From positions 1 to 32,380 of the forward strand of contig CANRIZ010000025.1 of assembly GCA_947630835.1 (NCBI GenBank): a stretch of DNA of 32,380 nucleotides, given 5' to 3'. Below, piece by piece: positions 1-7,520 of the stretch. Positions within the stretch are counted from its first letter, which is position 1; every line of letters starts with the position of its first letter. The notes beneath the pieces are model-generated. The model had not been told where the DNA came from and made no database searches. It worked only from the letters and a program-made list of their open reading frames with translations. Source of the DNA: an uncultured Clostridia bacterium. GTDB lineage: Bacteria > Bacillota > Clostridia > Oscillospirales > Acutalibacteraceae. A program made the translations under genes and the position numbers.

Positions 1-2
1 GT

Positions 3-59
3 TTGGTCACTTAACATGATACCAGAGACTGCTTTATGAGTCATCCCTTTTTTGGACAT
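3..59 (-). CDS. possible 5' end of a gene running off the left edge
   Basis: An ATG at 59 on the minus strand opens a frame of 19 codons that stays open to the window edge. The peptide begins MSKKGMTHKAVSG. No well-spaced Shine-Dalgarno site precedes it; an AAGGT lies about 15 bases upstream. It is too short to identify. The rest of 1-122, downstream of the AlkZ-like gene, shows no clear terminator, repeat or RNA gene. Confidence 0.2.
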   Translation of the reverse strand, partial: MSKKGMTHKAVSGIMLSDQ

Positions 60-122
60 TTTATTTTACAACTTACCTTAAAAAGAACCAAATATCGCGG
101 CTTGTGTAAATTTATCGGGCTT

Positions 123-1172
123 TCAAAGACTCTTGCCCATAAATCTTTTCGGTGCCTTACCGAAGTTTACCGAGCTTACGGCCTCAACGATTTCCTCTTT
201 GCGGCTTTCCGCATTTTGCATATCGCAGACAATGTCGTTTATATCATACGCTCCGTTACGGAAATGACCTACCGCCGCGCCACGGAACTCGCCGTCTATC
301 AAAAGATAAAGTAAAGGCTCGCAGTCATATTCAAGGCCTTCGGTAAGCCGCTTTGCCTTTTCTTTCAAAATATGTTCCTGAACCTTATAAAAGAAGTCGT
401 TGCGGTGAACAGCATAAACGAAGTCCATCTTCTTAGGTTCATAGCTTTCAAGCAGCTGTGCGTCGCTTTTCAGCATATAACCCGAATCAGTTACCGCAAA
501 TATGCCTTCGGCAACCAGCTCGCCCAATGCCTTATTAATCTCTTTTTCGGGAATCCTGTAAAACGACTTAGCCGTTGCCGCGTCAAACAGTACGGTTCTG
601 TATGCAAAACGAGGCAGTATGATTTTGAGCGCTTCAAGTTTTGTATATTTATTCGGGTTTACTTTCGGAAAAACCTCCGCAAATCCGCACCAGCAACGAT
701 CCCACTCGCCGTCATACTGGTCCTCATAAATCAGGAACGCTTCCTGTAGGCGGTGAAGAATAGGCGTAATCCGCTTAACAAGCATACCCGTTTCTTCTTT
801 AATTTGTTGTATATTAAACGGCCCCGCTTTTTCAATCAGCTCCAGAATCCGGAATTGCTCCGTCGTCGGTTTTGTAAGCGGCTTTCGGTAAAGAGCCGCA
901 AACAGCTCCATATCCTCAGGTACAATCCACCCTACATTACCGCCCGCAAAACGGCCTTTTACCAATTCACGGTTAAATTGACGTTTCCGATTAAACTCAA
1001 TATCGTCAAAATCGGCACGAAAAATAAGCGTAGGAGGCTTGCCAAAGCCATTCCAATATACGTTTTGTCCCGGTTGCATATCACGGTACAGCTTTATATA
1101 ATCGGTTTCGTCGGCCTTATTTATAAAGCATTGCCGTTCCATACGCAGGGATACAATTTTCTCATAGCACAT
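123..1172 (-). CDS. winged-helix DNA-binding protein, AlkZ/YcaQ-like
   Basis: This is a 349-residue soluble protein. It resembles the HTH_42 group of winged-helix proteins, which includes the AlkZ/YcaQ DNA glycosylases that open interstrand crosslinks. Support is the overall pattern rather than a catalytic signature: a basic N-terminal third, a central segment (about 105-145) that reads as a winged helix (ILELIEKAGPFNIQQIKEE), and the segment YEDQYDGEWDRCW around 150-162. I could not place the catalytic QxQ/QxD motif of true AlkZ, so a glycosylase activity is not shown. The ATG at 1172 follows GAGGG with good spacing; M11 is an alternative start. It is the last gene of the run M23 peptidase - small membrane protein - RlmCD - Nudix - DUF3795 - this gene, with 3 bases between it and the DUF3795 stop. 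The Nudix neighbour suits a nucleic-acid upkeep role, but that is inference. Confidence 0.6.
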   Translation of the reverse strand: MCYEKIVSLRMERQCFINKADETDYIKLYRDMQPGQNVYWNGFGKPPTLIFRADFDDIEFNRKRQFNRELVKGRFAGGNVGWIVPEDMELFAALYRKPLTKPTTEQFRILELIEKAGPFNIQQIKEETGMLVKRITPILHRLQEAFLIYEDQYDGEWDRCWCGFAEVFPKVNPNKYTKLEALKIILPRFAYRTVLFDAATAKSFYRIPEKEINKALGELVAEGIFAVTDSGYMLKSDAQLLESYEPKKMDFVYAVHRNDFFYKVQEHILKEKAKRLTEGLEYDCEPLLYLLIDGEFRGAAVGHFRNGAYDINDIVCDMQNAESRKEEIVEAVSSVNFGKAPKRFMGKSL

Positions 1173-1175
1173 AAT

Positions 1176-1490
1176 TTATTCCCTCGTCCATTTTATGCAC
1201 CGGGCAATCCTTGCACCGTGGGGCGTATCCCCTTGTTCGGGATCGCAGGAATACTGCATTAAAAGCTCGCAGGGAATATCCTCACATTCGCCGCAATGCA
1301 CTATACCTTTGTTCCGGCAACATACCGCAACGGGACATTCGCCGTAAAACGGGCGTCCGTTTGTTTCGATACAACCGCCGCAACCGCAAGTCCCCTTGTA
1401 TTCACATTCGGTACAATGTAAACCGCATCTTGAATCAACTATATGTATAGCCTCCCGTTTTTTTATAGTTATTTTATTACAATCTTCCAC
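1176..1490 (-). CDS. DUF3795 family cysteine-rich protein
   Basis: This is a small protein (104 residues from the GTG at 1490) with many cysteines in CxxC-like spacings: CGLHCTEC, CGCGGC, CPVAVCC, HCGECEDIPC. That pattern is typical of DUF3795 proteins, probably metal- or Fe-S-binding, of unknown function. The start is uncertain. The GTG at 1490 lies inside the Nudix gene and has no convincing Shine-Dalgarno site. A perfect GGGAGG sits at 1451-1456, exactly 8 bases before an in-frame ATA at 1442. From there the protein would begin (M)VDSRCGLHC, which fits the MIDSRCG/MIESRCG N-termini I recall for this family. No in-frame ATG, GTG or TTG lies at a suitable distance from that site. The gene is translationally close-packed with the Nudix and AlkZ-like genes. 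Confidence 0.75.
   Translation of the reverse strand: MEDCNKITIKKREAIHIVDSRCGLHCTECEYKGTCGCGGCIETNGRPFYGECPVAVCCRNKGIVHCGECEDIPCELLMQYSCDPEQGDTPHGARIARCIKWTRE
1440..1456 (-). promoter_or_regulatory. Shine-Dalgarno site pointing at a non-canonical ATA start
   Basis: GGGAGG at 1456-1451 on the minus strand is followed by 8 bases and then ATA GTT GAT, which encodes the conserved start of the DUF3795 domain. It is the only strong ribosome-binding site near the gene. Either ATA is the initiation codon, or the site is fortuitous and the GTG at 1490 is used. Confidence 0.5.
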
Positions 1491-1918
1491 TCGTCATTTT
1501 CCGGTATATATTGGAATTCGGTCAGGCTGTCGTCAAGCATAACACGGATTAATGTTTCTAAATCATCAACGGCATTTATGAACGGTAAATCCGTTTTTTT
1601 CACCCAGTGCATTGTACCCTCATCGGAAGAAACCGTTTCGCCCTCGAATTGATTTGCCCTGAAAAGGAAAACGATATATCTGCCGTTCTCAATCGGGAAT
1701 TGCTTTATGCCGCACAGTTCGGGATTTGCAATCGTAAGCCCCGTTTCCTCTTTCATCTCACGGATTACGGCGTCTACAACAGACTCTCCCTTTTCAATAT
1801 GTCCGCCGGGCAAGGTAAAGCCTTCCCAATCCTTTTTAACTCTGTTTTGCAGCAAATATTCATCACCGTTTTGTATCAAACACAGAACGGTTAATTCAAC
1901 ATTTTCGGTTCGACTCAT
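1469..1918 (-). CDS. Nudix hydrolase (MutT/8-oxo-dGTPase-like)
   Basis: This is a 149-residue Nudix protein that should hydrolyse a nucleoside diphosphate linked to another moiety, possibly oxidised dGTP or another nucleotide; the substrate cannot be read from sequence. The Nudix box GX5EX7REUXEEXGU is complete: G39, E45, R53-E54, E57-E58, G60. It is preceded by the usual hydrophobic strand and TLPGG. The length is normal for the family. The ATG at 1918 directly abuts the stop codon of the upstream methyltransferase gene (1919), so the two are probably translationally coupled. Its 3' end overlaps the annotated start of the DUF3795 gene by 22 bases, unless that gene starts at the downstream ATA. 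A cytosolic role in nucleotide sanitation is inferred from the family. Confidence 0.9.
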   Translation of the reverse strand: MSRTENVELTVLCLIQNGDEYLLQNRVKKDWEGFTLPGGHIEKGESVVDAVIREMKEETGLTIANPELCGIKQFPIENGRYIVFLFRANQFEGETVSSDEGTMHWVKKTDLPFINAVDDLETLIRVMLDDSLTEFQYIPENDEWKIVIK

Positions 1919-3280
1919 TTAAAATTCCCCCGTTTCCGTCCTCGACAGCAAAGCCACGCACTCAACATGCGCCGTTCTCGGGAAGAGATCTACCGCCGTA
2001 AGCTTTTGGACTTTGTAATTTTTCGCTTCAAAAATTTTGCAATCCCTTGCGAGCGTCGCCGGATCGCACGAAACATATACTATCCTCTCCGGCGACATTT
2101 CGCAGACTGCGTCTATCAATTCCCTGCCGCAGCCCTTTCTCGGAGGGTCAAGCACAACCGCGTCGGGTCTGACGCCGTCATTTTTGAACATATTTGCCGC
2201 ATTGGAGGCGTCCGAGCAATAAAAGCGGACGTTTTTTATGCCGTTAAGCTCTGCGTTGAACCTTGCGTCCTCTACAGCTTCGGGAACTATCTCAACGCCT
2301 ATTACCTGTTTGCATCTGTCCGCCATGGACAGCCCTATTGTGCCTGCGCCGCAGTACATATCAATAAGCGTTTCTTTGCCGGTCAGGGCGGCGTATTCCT
2401 TTGCCCTTGAGTAAAGCCTCTGCGCCTGTTCCCGATTAACCTGATAGAACGACAGCGGTGAGAGTCTTATTTTAACGCCGCAAAGCTCATCGTAAATACA
2501 GTCGTCTCCCCAAAGCGTTTTACACTTCCTGCCGAGTATCACGTTCGTTTTCTGCGTATTTACATTGAGTACGATACTCTTAACGCCGTCCGTTTTTACA
2601 AGCTCGTTTATAAGCGCTTCACCGTGGGGCAGTTCTTCGCCGTTTACGACAAGGCAAACCATTATCTGCTTTGTTGCGAAGCCCTGCCTTATGTAAATAT
2701 GCCTTAAAAGTCCGCTGTGTTTTTCGCCGTCATAAACGCTTATGCCGTACTCGGTTATCCATTTCCTCACGATTTTAATTATGTCGGAAAAGACCTCCGG
2801 TTGCAGGGCACAGCTTTCGCAATCGACTACCCTATGTGTGCGAGGGGCGTAAAAGCCGATATTGAGCCCCCTGCCGAAGCCGACGGGATATTCCGCCTTG
2901 TTCCTGTAGGCGCAAACGCTTCCGCCTATAATTTCCTCCGCCTCAATATCCACCGAGCCGAGCCTTTTCATAGCGTCCTCAACCTTTTGCTTTTTTATCT
3001 CAAGCTCGGTTTCGTAGTTAATATGCCTGAAAGCGCAGCCGCCGCAGGAGGGGAAATACGGGCAATCCGGTTCGATCCTTGCCTTTGATTTTTTTAGTAT
3101 TTTAACCGCCTTGCCGACCGCATAGCTGTTTTTAACCTTGATTATATGCGCAAGCACGGTATCTCCGGGCGCGGTTCCGCTTACAAAAACAGCGAAGCCG
3201 TCAATATGCCCCACGCCGCTCCCCTCGGAGGTAAAGCCGTCTATGTAAAGCTCCTTTTCATCGTTTTTCTTCAAAGTCAT
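1919..3280 (-). CDS. rlmCD: 23S rRNA (uracil-C5)-methyltransferase, RlmCD/RlmD type
   Basis: This 453-residue SAM-dependent RNA methyltransferase makes 5-methyluridine in 23S rRNA. In Gram-positive bacteria one RlmCD enzyme usually modifies both U747 and U1939. It has an N-terminal TRAM domain (about 1-62). A [4Fe-4S] cysteine set is visible at C73, C79, C82 and probably C156, spaced as in E. coli RlmD. The SAM-binding motif DMYCGAGTIGL is at 307-317, DPPRKG at 378-383, and the catalytic cysteine in YVSCDP at C405. No key residue is missing. The start overlaps the end of the small membrane protein gene by 23 bases, and the stop abuts the Nudix start. I cannot separate single-site (RlmD) from dual-site (RlmCD) specificity by sequence; the lineage favours RlmCD. 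Confidence 0.92.
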   Translation of the reverse strand: MTLKKNDEKELYIDGFTSEGSGVGHIDGFAVFVSGTAPGDTVLAHIIKVKNSYAVGKAVKILKKSKARIEPDCPYFPSCGGCAFRHINYETELEIKKQKVEDAMKRLGSVDIEAEEIIGGSVCAYRNKAEYPVGFGRGLNIGFYAPRTHRVVDCESCALQPEVFSDIIKIVRKWITEYGISVYDGEKHSGLLRHIYIRQGFATKQIMVCLVVNGEELPHGEALINELVKTDGVKSIVLNVNTQKTNVILGRKCKTLWGDDCIYDELCGVKIRLSPLSFYQVNREQAQRLYSRAKEYAALTGKETLIDMYCGAGTIGLSMADRCKQVIGVEIVPEAVEDARFNAELNGIKNVRFYCSDASNAANMFKNDGVRPDAVVLDPPRKGCGRELIDAVCEMSPERIVYVSCDPATLARDCKIFEAKNYKVQKLTAVDLFPRTAHVECVALLSRTETGEF

Positions 3281-3464
3281 TTTTGGTTTTCCCGTTCTTT
3301 AGAAAATTTTTAACTATCATAAAAACAGTTGCGCCCAAGCTCAGCGCGCAGACGAGCGATACCGCTATAAGCTCGTATTTTCGCTGCTCGTCCGTAAGCT
3401 GAGCTTGGGAAAAGAAATCAAAAATATTAAAAACCTCAAAAAAATTCAAAAGCATATCCTTCAC
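3258..3464 (-). CDS. small single-pass membrane protein, unknown
   Basis: This is a predicted 68-residue protein with a hydrophilic, phenylalanine-rich N-terminus, one membrane segment at about 32-52 (LIAVSLVCALSLGATVFMIV) and a basic, hydrophilic tail. I do not recognise a family. The longest frame starts with GTG at 3464, which has no ribosome-binding site. A GAAGG lies just before the ATG at 3455 and 8 bases before an in-frame TTG at 3449, so the true start may be slightly internal. It sits 30 bases after the M23 peptidase gene, and its end overlaps the start of rlmCD by 23 bases. It is probably a linker gene of that operon. The membrane segment and tight spacing favour a real gene. Confidence 0.55.
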   Translation of the reverse strand: MKDMLLNFFEVFNIFDFFSQAQLTDEQRKYELIAVSLVCALSLGATVFMIVKNFLKNGKTKNDFEEKR

Positions 3465-3493
3465 CGTTCAAAAAGCGGACAAAATTTCTTAAA

Positions 3494-5224
3494 TTATCTT
3501 CCCAAATAAGGCATCGGGTTAACCCTTCTGCCGTTAATCATTACCTCAAAATGCAGGTGCGGACCCGTTACGTTGCCGCTTGAACCGACGTTGCCTATCG
3601 GCTGACCCGCGTAAACCTGCTGACCCGGCGAAACCTTAAACGAGCCTGCCAGCATATGGGCGTATCTTGTCGAAAGCCCGTTGCCGTGGTTTATAACGAC
3701 ATTGTAACCCCAGCTGTAATGATAGCCCGCAGAAACAACCGTTCCGTCTCCCGCCGCAACTATCGGCGTACCGGTACTGTGACCGCCCGCCTTGATTATA
3801 TCCACTCCGCCGTGCCAGCCCATCGAACGGTAGCCGAAATACGAAGATATATTGTACGCTCCGATAGCCGGCCATAAGAACCTGCCGCCGTAGCTTGTAG
3901 CCGTGCCGTAAGGATTTTTCTTTGTGCCGACTCGAACTTTTTTATCCACCGCCTGTACCAGGGTTTTCCTTGATACCTCTTTTGACGAAACCTTTTTGCC
4001 GTCGATATAGGTAACAAGCTCCGTAATCTCCTGCTTGCCCTTTTTGCCCTCTGTTACGGTTTTCCTGATGCCCTTGTAAAGATTCGGGGCTTCGATTTCA
4101 ACGGTTTTGTAAGCAATATCGACCGTTCTCGTTTCCGTGCGTGTGTACTGAACCCTGACGTAATCCTGCGCCCGGGAGATAAGCACCCTGTCGCCCTCTT
4201 TGAGATATGCGCTCAAATCGGGGTTAAGCTTTTTTAATTCGCTCACGCTTATATTGTACTGCCCCGCAACCCCCGCAAAGGTGTCGCCGTCGTTAGCTAT
4301 ATAATATACCGCTTCCTTTTGATTGTTTGTAAGCTTTTTGCTAAGCTGAGCGGCGTCAAGTATCGTGTTTTTGTCGTCGGGATAAAGTCCTTGGATATAC
4401 TCTATCTTTTCCGCAAAGCTGTAGGTGGCGGAATTGTCGTCGCCCGCTTCGTCCCGAGAAGTTTGAGCGCCGCCGTCGTTTTTCTGCGATTTTTCCTTAT
4501 AATCCGAAAGCAGATTGTCAAATACGGTCTGCGCGTCGGTTTCGTTCTTAACGGCGCACAAAAAATCCCCGTCAATATATATTCCGCAGGCATTGGTAAT
4601 ATTGTTGCCCGAACGCTCGATAATACTGTTGCAAACGGTATCCGAATCTTTAAGCTCCGTAAGCTTGGCAGGCACAATAGCGTATTCTGAGCTTTTAAGC
4701 TTCGCCGCTCCCTCGCCCGCAACCGCGGCGGTTTCAAGCCTCCTGCCGGCTTTTTTCTGCGCCTCTATATAAACCGATTCCGAAGCGACGCAGCCTAAAT
4801 CGGCGTTATTGTAAGTGACCTTTAACGCAAGATTTTTACTGCTCCAGTAATTAACCGTGAAAATTAAAACGGCAAGCGAAAGCGCGGGCGCAATTATCTG
4901 CGTAATAACGGTAAGCGCAATACCGTGCCTTGAAAAAGCCCTTTTTATATTAAAGAGCAATTTTCCAAAGCCCTTTTTATCGTCGTAATATTGAGAGAAA
5001 AACTCGGTCTTGTTTGAGTTTTTCACATCTTCCGCAAGCTCTTTCATCTCGTCCGCACGCTGTAAAAACGACTGCCTGAGCATTGCGAAGCCCGCAACAA
5101 AAAAAGCGCCCAACGCCTTAAAGGGCTTGAGCAGTAAGCCCGAAGCCCTGTTAAAAAATCTGCCGAGATACCTTGCGGTATAAAGGCCGAGTATATAAAG
5201 CTTTTTGTAAATGTAATCAAACAT
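3494..5224 (-). CDS. M23 peptidoglycan endopeptidase with LysM and G5 domains
   Basis: This is a 576-residue membrane-anchored protein counted from the ATG at 5224 (MFDYIYKKL). The longer frame uses a TTG at 5272, which falls next to the -10 element of the promoter and is rejected. About 100 basic, amphipathic residues come first and there is no signal peptide. They are followed by one membrane segment at about 101-125, an extracellular region, a LysM-like repeat (about 305-350, YIANDGDTFAGVAGQYN), a G5 domain (about 355-432) and a C-terminal LytM/M23 domain (about 465-572). The zinc ligands and catalytic residues are present: H471 and D475 (HGGVD), H523, and H556/H558 (HLHFE). The family cuts peptide cross-links in peptidoglycan; LysM and G5 bind the wall. 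Such proteins act in cell separation or sporulation. A consensus promoter lies at 5276-5304. It heads the operon that ends with the AlkZ-like gene. Confidence 0.9.
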   Translation of the reverse strand: MFDYIYKKLYILGLYTARYLGRFFNRASGLLLKPFKALGAFFVAGFAMLRQSFLQRADEMKELAEDVKNSNKTEFFSQYYDDKKGFGKLLFNIKRAFSRHGIALTVITQIIAPALSLAVLIFTVNYWSSKNLALKVTYNNADLGCVASESVYIEAQKKAGRRLETAAVAGEGAAKLKSSEYAIVPAKLTELKDSDTVCNSIIERSGNNITNACGIYIDGDFLCAVKNETDAQTVFDNLLSDYKEKSQKNDGGAQTSRDEAGDDNSATYSFAEKIEYIQGLYPDDKNTILDAAQLSKKLTNNQKEAVYYIANDGDTFAGVAGQYNISVSELKKLNPDLSAYLKEGDRVLISRAQDYVRVQYTRTETRTVDIAYKTVEIEAPNLYKGIRKTVTEGKKGKQEITELVTYIDGKKVSSKEVSRKTLVQAVDKKVRVGTKKNPYGTATSYGGRFLWPAIGAYNISSYFGYRSMGWHGGVDIIKAGGHSTGTPIVAAGDGTVVSAGYHYSWGYNVVINHGNGLSTRYAHMLAGSFKVSPGQQVYAGQPIGNVGSSGNVTGPHLHFEVMINGRRVNPMPYLGR

Positions 5225-5275
5225 AATTTTCCGTTTAATCAAAAGGCATATTTGCATTTTTTTTATTGACAATAT

Positions 5276-5304
5276 ATTTTACCATACGCAGGCATTTTTT
5301 TCAA
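5276..5304 (-). promoter_or_regulatory. sigma-A-type promoter of the M23 peptidase operon
   Basis: On the minus strand TTGAAA (5304-5299), a 17-base spacer and TAAAAT (5281-5276) form a near-consensus promoter. Transcription would start near 5269, giving a leader of about 45 bases before the ATG at 5224. Confidence 0.75.
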
Positions 5305-5368
5305 GTAAGAGAGCCTTTGCCCGAAAATCCCGAATTTCGTTATTTTCTACGAGGGTGAAATAAAGATA

Positions 5369-5401
5369 AACCCTGCCGTTTTCATAAAAAGCCGCAGGGT
5401 T
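5369..5401 (-). terminator. probable terminator of the asp23-yloV-recG operon
   Basis: An 8-bp stem AACCCTGC/GCAGGGTT encloses a 17-base loop and, on the minus strand, runs into a T-rich tail (TTTATCTTTATTT). It lies 65 bases after the recG stop and before the next promoter. The region between recG and this hairpin shows nothing else. Confidence 0.6.
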
Positions 5402-5465
5402 GCGGTACGAATATGTTTGCGATTGCTTAAATATCGGATTTAGCATTTTTGTTACCCTTACACTT

Positions 5466-7496
5466 TTATGTGCCGTAATTCTTTTTGAACATACTGTCCA
5501 CCTGTTTTCTTAACCTGCGGTTTTCGGGCTTTGAAAGGGTTTTGTCGCCCTCTATAACCCTTGCCGCCGCATTTTGAGAGCGCATAAGCATCTCGGTATC
5601 GGTAAGTATGTCGGCAACCCTGAGGCTCGGAAGCCCGTGCTGGCGGGTGCCGAAGAAATCGCCCGGGCCTCTCATTTCGAGGTCGGCGTTTGCTATCTTA
5701 AAGCCGTCGTTCGTTTCGCACATAATTTTGAAGCGTGAAACGGCCTCGTCGTTTTGAGCGTCGGAGACAAGAATACAGCTCGATTTTTCGCTCCCCCTGC
5801 CTATTCTGCCCCTCAGCTGGTGAAGCTGGGACAGACCGAAGCGTTCGGCGTTTTCAATAACCATAATTACGGCGTTGGGAACGTCCACGCCAACCTCTAT
5901 AACCACCGTCGAAACAAGCAGTTGAATCTCGCCCGAGGCAAAACGGCGCATAACCTCGTCCTTTTCGGAGGGCTTCATTCTTCCGTGAAGCAAGCCCAAA
6001 CGGTAGTCCTTAAAAACGCCCTTTGAAAGCTTTTCGCAGTATTCCTGCGCCGGTATCAAATCGTTTTCGCCCTCCTCCACAAGCGGGCAGACAATATAGC
6101 CCTGCAAGCCCTTGTCCAAATGCTTTTTTATATATCCGTATATCCGTTCGTGATAGTCGCTCGTAACTCGGTAGGTTTCCGTCTTCTGCCTGCCGGGCGG
6201 CATCTCGTCAAGTATCGACACGCTTAAATCGCCGTACATTATCATAGCGAGCGTTCTGGGTATGGGCGTTGCGGACATAACGTAAATATGCGGATTGTCG
6301 CCCTTTACGGCGAAGGACGCCCTCTGCTTAACGCCGAACCTGTGCTGTTCGTCGGTAATGACAAGCCCGAGCTTTTTAAACTCAACGTCCTCCTGAATAA
6401 GCGCATGGGTTCCTATCGCTATGTCAACAGAACCGTCCTTTAATTCCTGCTTGATTTTTTTCTTCTGCGCGGCGGTTGTACTGCCCGTAATAAGGCTTAT
6501 TTTAATATCGCTTTTTTCAAAAAATTTGGCGAACGTCCTCTCATGCTGCTGCGCCAACACCTCGGTGGGTGACATCAAAGCGCATTGGAAGCCGTTTTTG
6601 ACCGTATTATACATAATTGCCGCCGCAACCGCAGTTTTGCCCGAGCCTACGTCCCCCTGCAAAAGCCTGTTCATAGGCTCGCTTTTTTTCATATCGTCAA
6701 GAGCCTGCGCCACGGCTTTTTTCTGCGCTCCGGTCATTTCAAACGGCAGACTTGAAAAAAAACCGTCGGTATAATTTTTTTCCATAACGCAGGCGGTTAC
6801 CGCTTTTTTGTTTATGTTCTTGATTGATAAAAGCCCGAGCTGTAAAACGAACAGCTCGTCGAATATGAGCCTGTTTCTTGCCCTTTCAAGGTCGGAACAG
6901 CTTTTGGGGAAATGAATATTTCGTATTGCAAAGTCAAGGGAGCAAAGCGAATTTTCCTCAATAATCTCACGGGGCAAAAAATCGGGAATTTCGTCCGTTT
7001 CCGCAAGCGCGTTTTTTACGCATTTTGCTATAAATTTTGAATTGAGCTGCGCGCTCTGCGGATAAACGGGTCTTATCCCCGCAGTCTCGACGCTCTTTTG
7101 AAAAACGGGAGAGGTCATTTCCTTCGCGCCGAATTTATTTACAAAGGGTTTGCCGAAGAAATAATACTCCTCGCCCTCTTTTAACATATTTGAAATGTAT
7201 TTATTGTTGAAAAAAGTCAGGTTCATAAGCCCCAAGCCGTCGGTTATAACCGACTTTGAAAGCAGCTTGCCGCCGGGTATTCTTATTTTTGAAGGGGCGT
7301 TGCATACAATCGCCTTAACGCAGCAGAGTTCGCCCACGGGCGCCTCCCTAATGCCGTAAACCCTGCTCCAATCCTCGTAAGTTCTCGGATAATAGCGCAA
7401 AAGAGCGCCGACGGTATCCACGGAGAGCTTATGAAAAGCCTCCGCCCTGACGCTGCCGACGCCCTTTAAAAATTTTATATCTGTCGAAAAATTCAT
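5466..7496 (-). CDS. recG: ATP-dependent DNA helicase RecG
   Basis: This is a 676-residue RecG, the double-stranded DNA translocase that regresses stalled forks and processes branched intermediates. It has an N-terminal wedge/OB region (about 1-160, beginning with the usual FLKGVGSVRA) and two RecA-like helicase domains. Walker A GDVGSGKT is at 281-288 and DEQH at 382-385. GTHALIQ, SATPIPRTLA and the motif VI region RGRIGRG are also visible, and the C-terminal GPGDFFGTRQHG is typical of RecG. The length is normal for the family. The start is taken as the ATG at 7496; the longer frame begins with TTG at 7502. No good Shine-Dalgarno site is visible, and translation probably couples to yloV, whose stop is 24 bases upstream. 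The order asp23-yloV-recG is common in Firmicutes. Confidence 0.97.
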   Translation of the reverse strand: MNFSTDIKFLKGVGSVRAEAFHKLSVDTVGALLRYYPRTYEDWSRVYGIREAPVGELCCVKAIVCNAPSKIRIPGGKLLSKSVITDGLGLMNLTFFNNKYISNMLKEGEEYYFFGKPFVNKFGAKEMTSPVFQKSVETAGIRPVYPQSAQLNSKFIAKCVKNALAETDEIPDFLPREIIEENSLCSLDFAIRNIHFPKSCSDLERARNRLIFDELFVLQLGLLSIKNINKKAVTACVMEKNYTDGFFSSLPFEMTGAQKKAVAQALDDMKKSEPMNRLLQGDVGSGKTAVAAAIMYNTVKNGFQCALMSPTEVLAQQHERTFAKFFEKSDIKISLITGSTTAAQKKKIKQELKDGSVDIAIGTHALIQEDVEFKKLGLVITDEQHRFGVKQRASFAVKGDNPHIYVMSATPIPRTLAMIMYGDLSVSILDEMPPGRQKTETYRVTSDYHERIYGYIKKHLDKGLQGYIVCPLVEEGENDLIPAQEYCEKLSKGVFKDYRLGLLHGRMKPSEKDEVMRRFASGEIQLLVSTVVIEVGVDVPNAVIMVIENAERFGLSQLHQLRGRIGRGSEKSSCILVSDAQNDEAVSRFKIMCETNDGFKIANADLEMRGPGDFFGTRQHGLPSLRVADILTDTEMLMRSQNAAARVIEGDKTLSKPENRRLRKQVDSMFKKNYGT

Positions 7497-7520
7497 AAAC
7501 AAACACCGAAACGCCCGAGG

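Noticed and set aside
36-314. Plus-strand open frame near the left edge
   Set aside because: It overlaps the 3' end of the AlkZ-like gene on the other strand and has no ribosome-binding site or recognisable composition.
5225-5272. TTG at 5272 as start of the M23 peptidase
   Set aside because: It falls immediately after the -10 element, at the expected transcription start, with no Shine-Dalgarno site.
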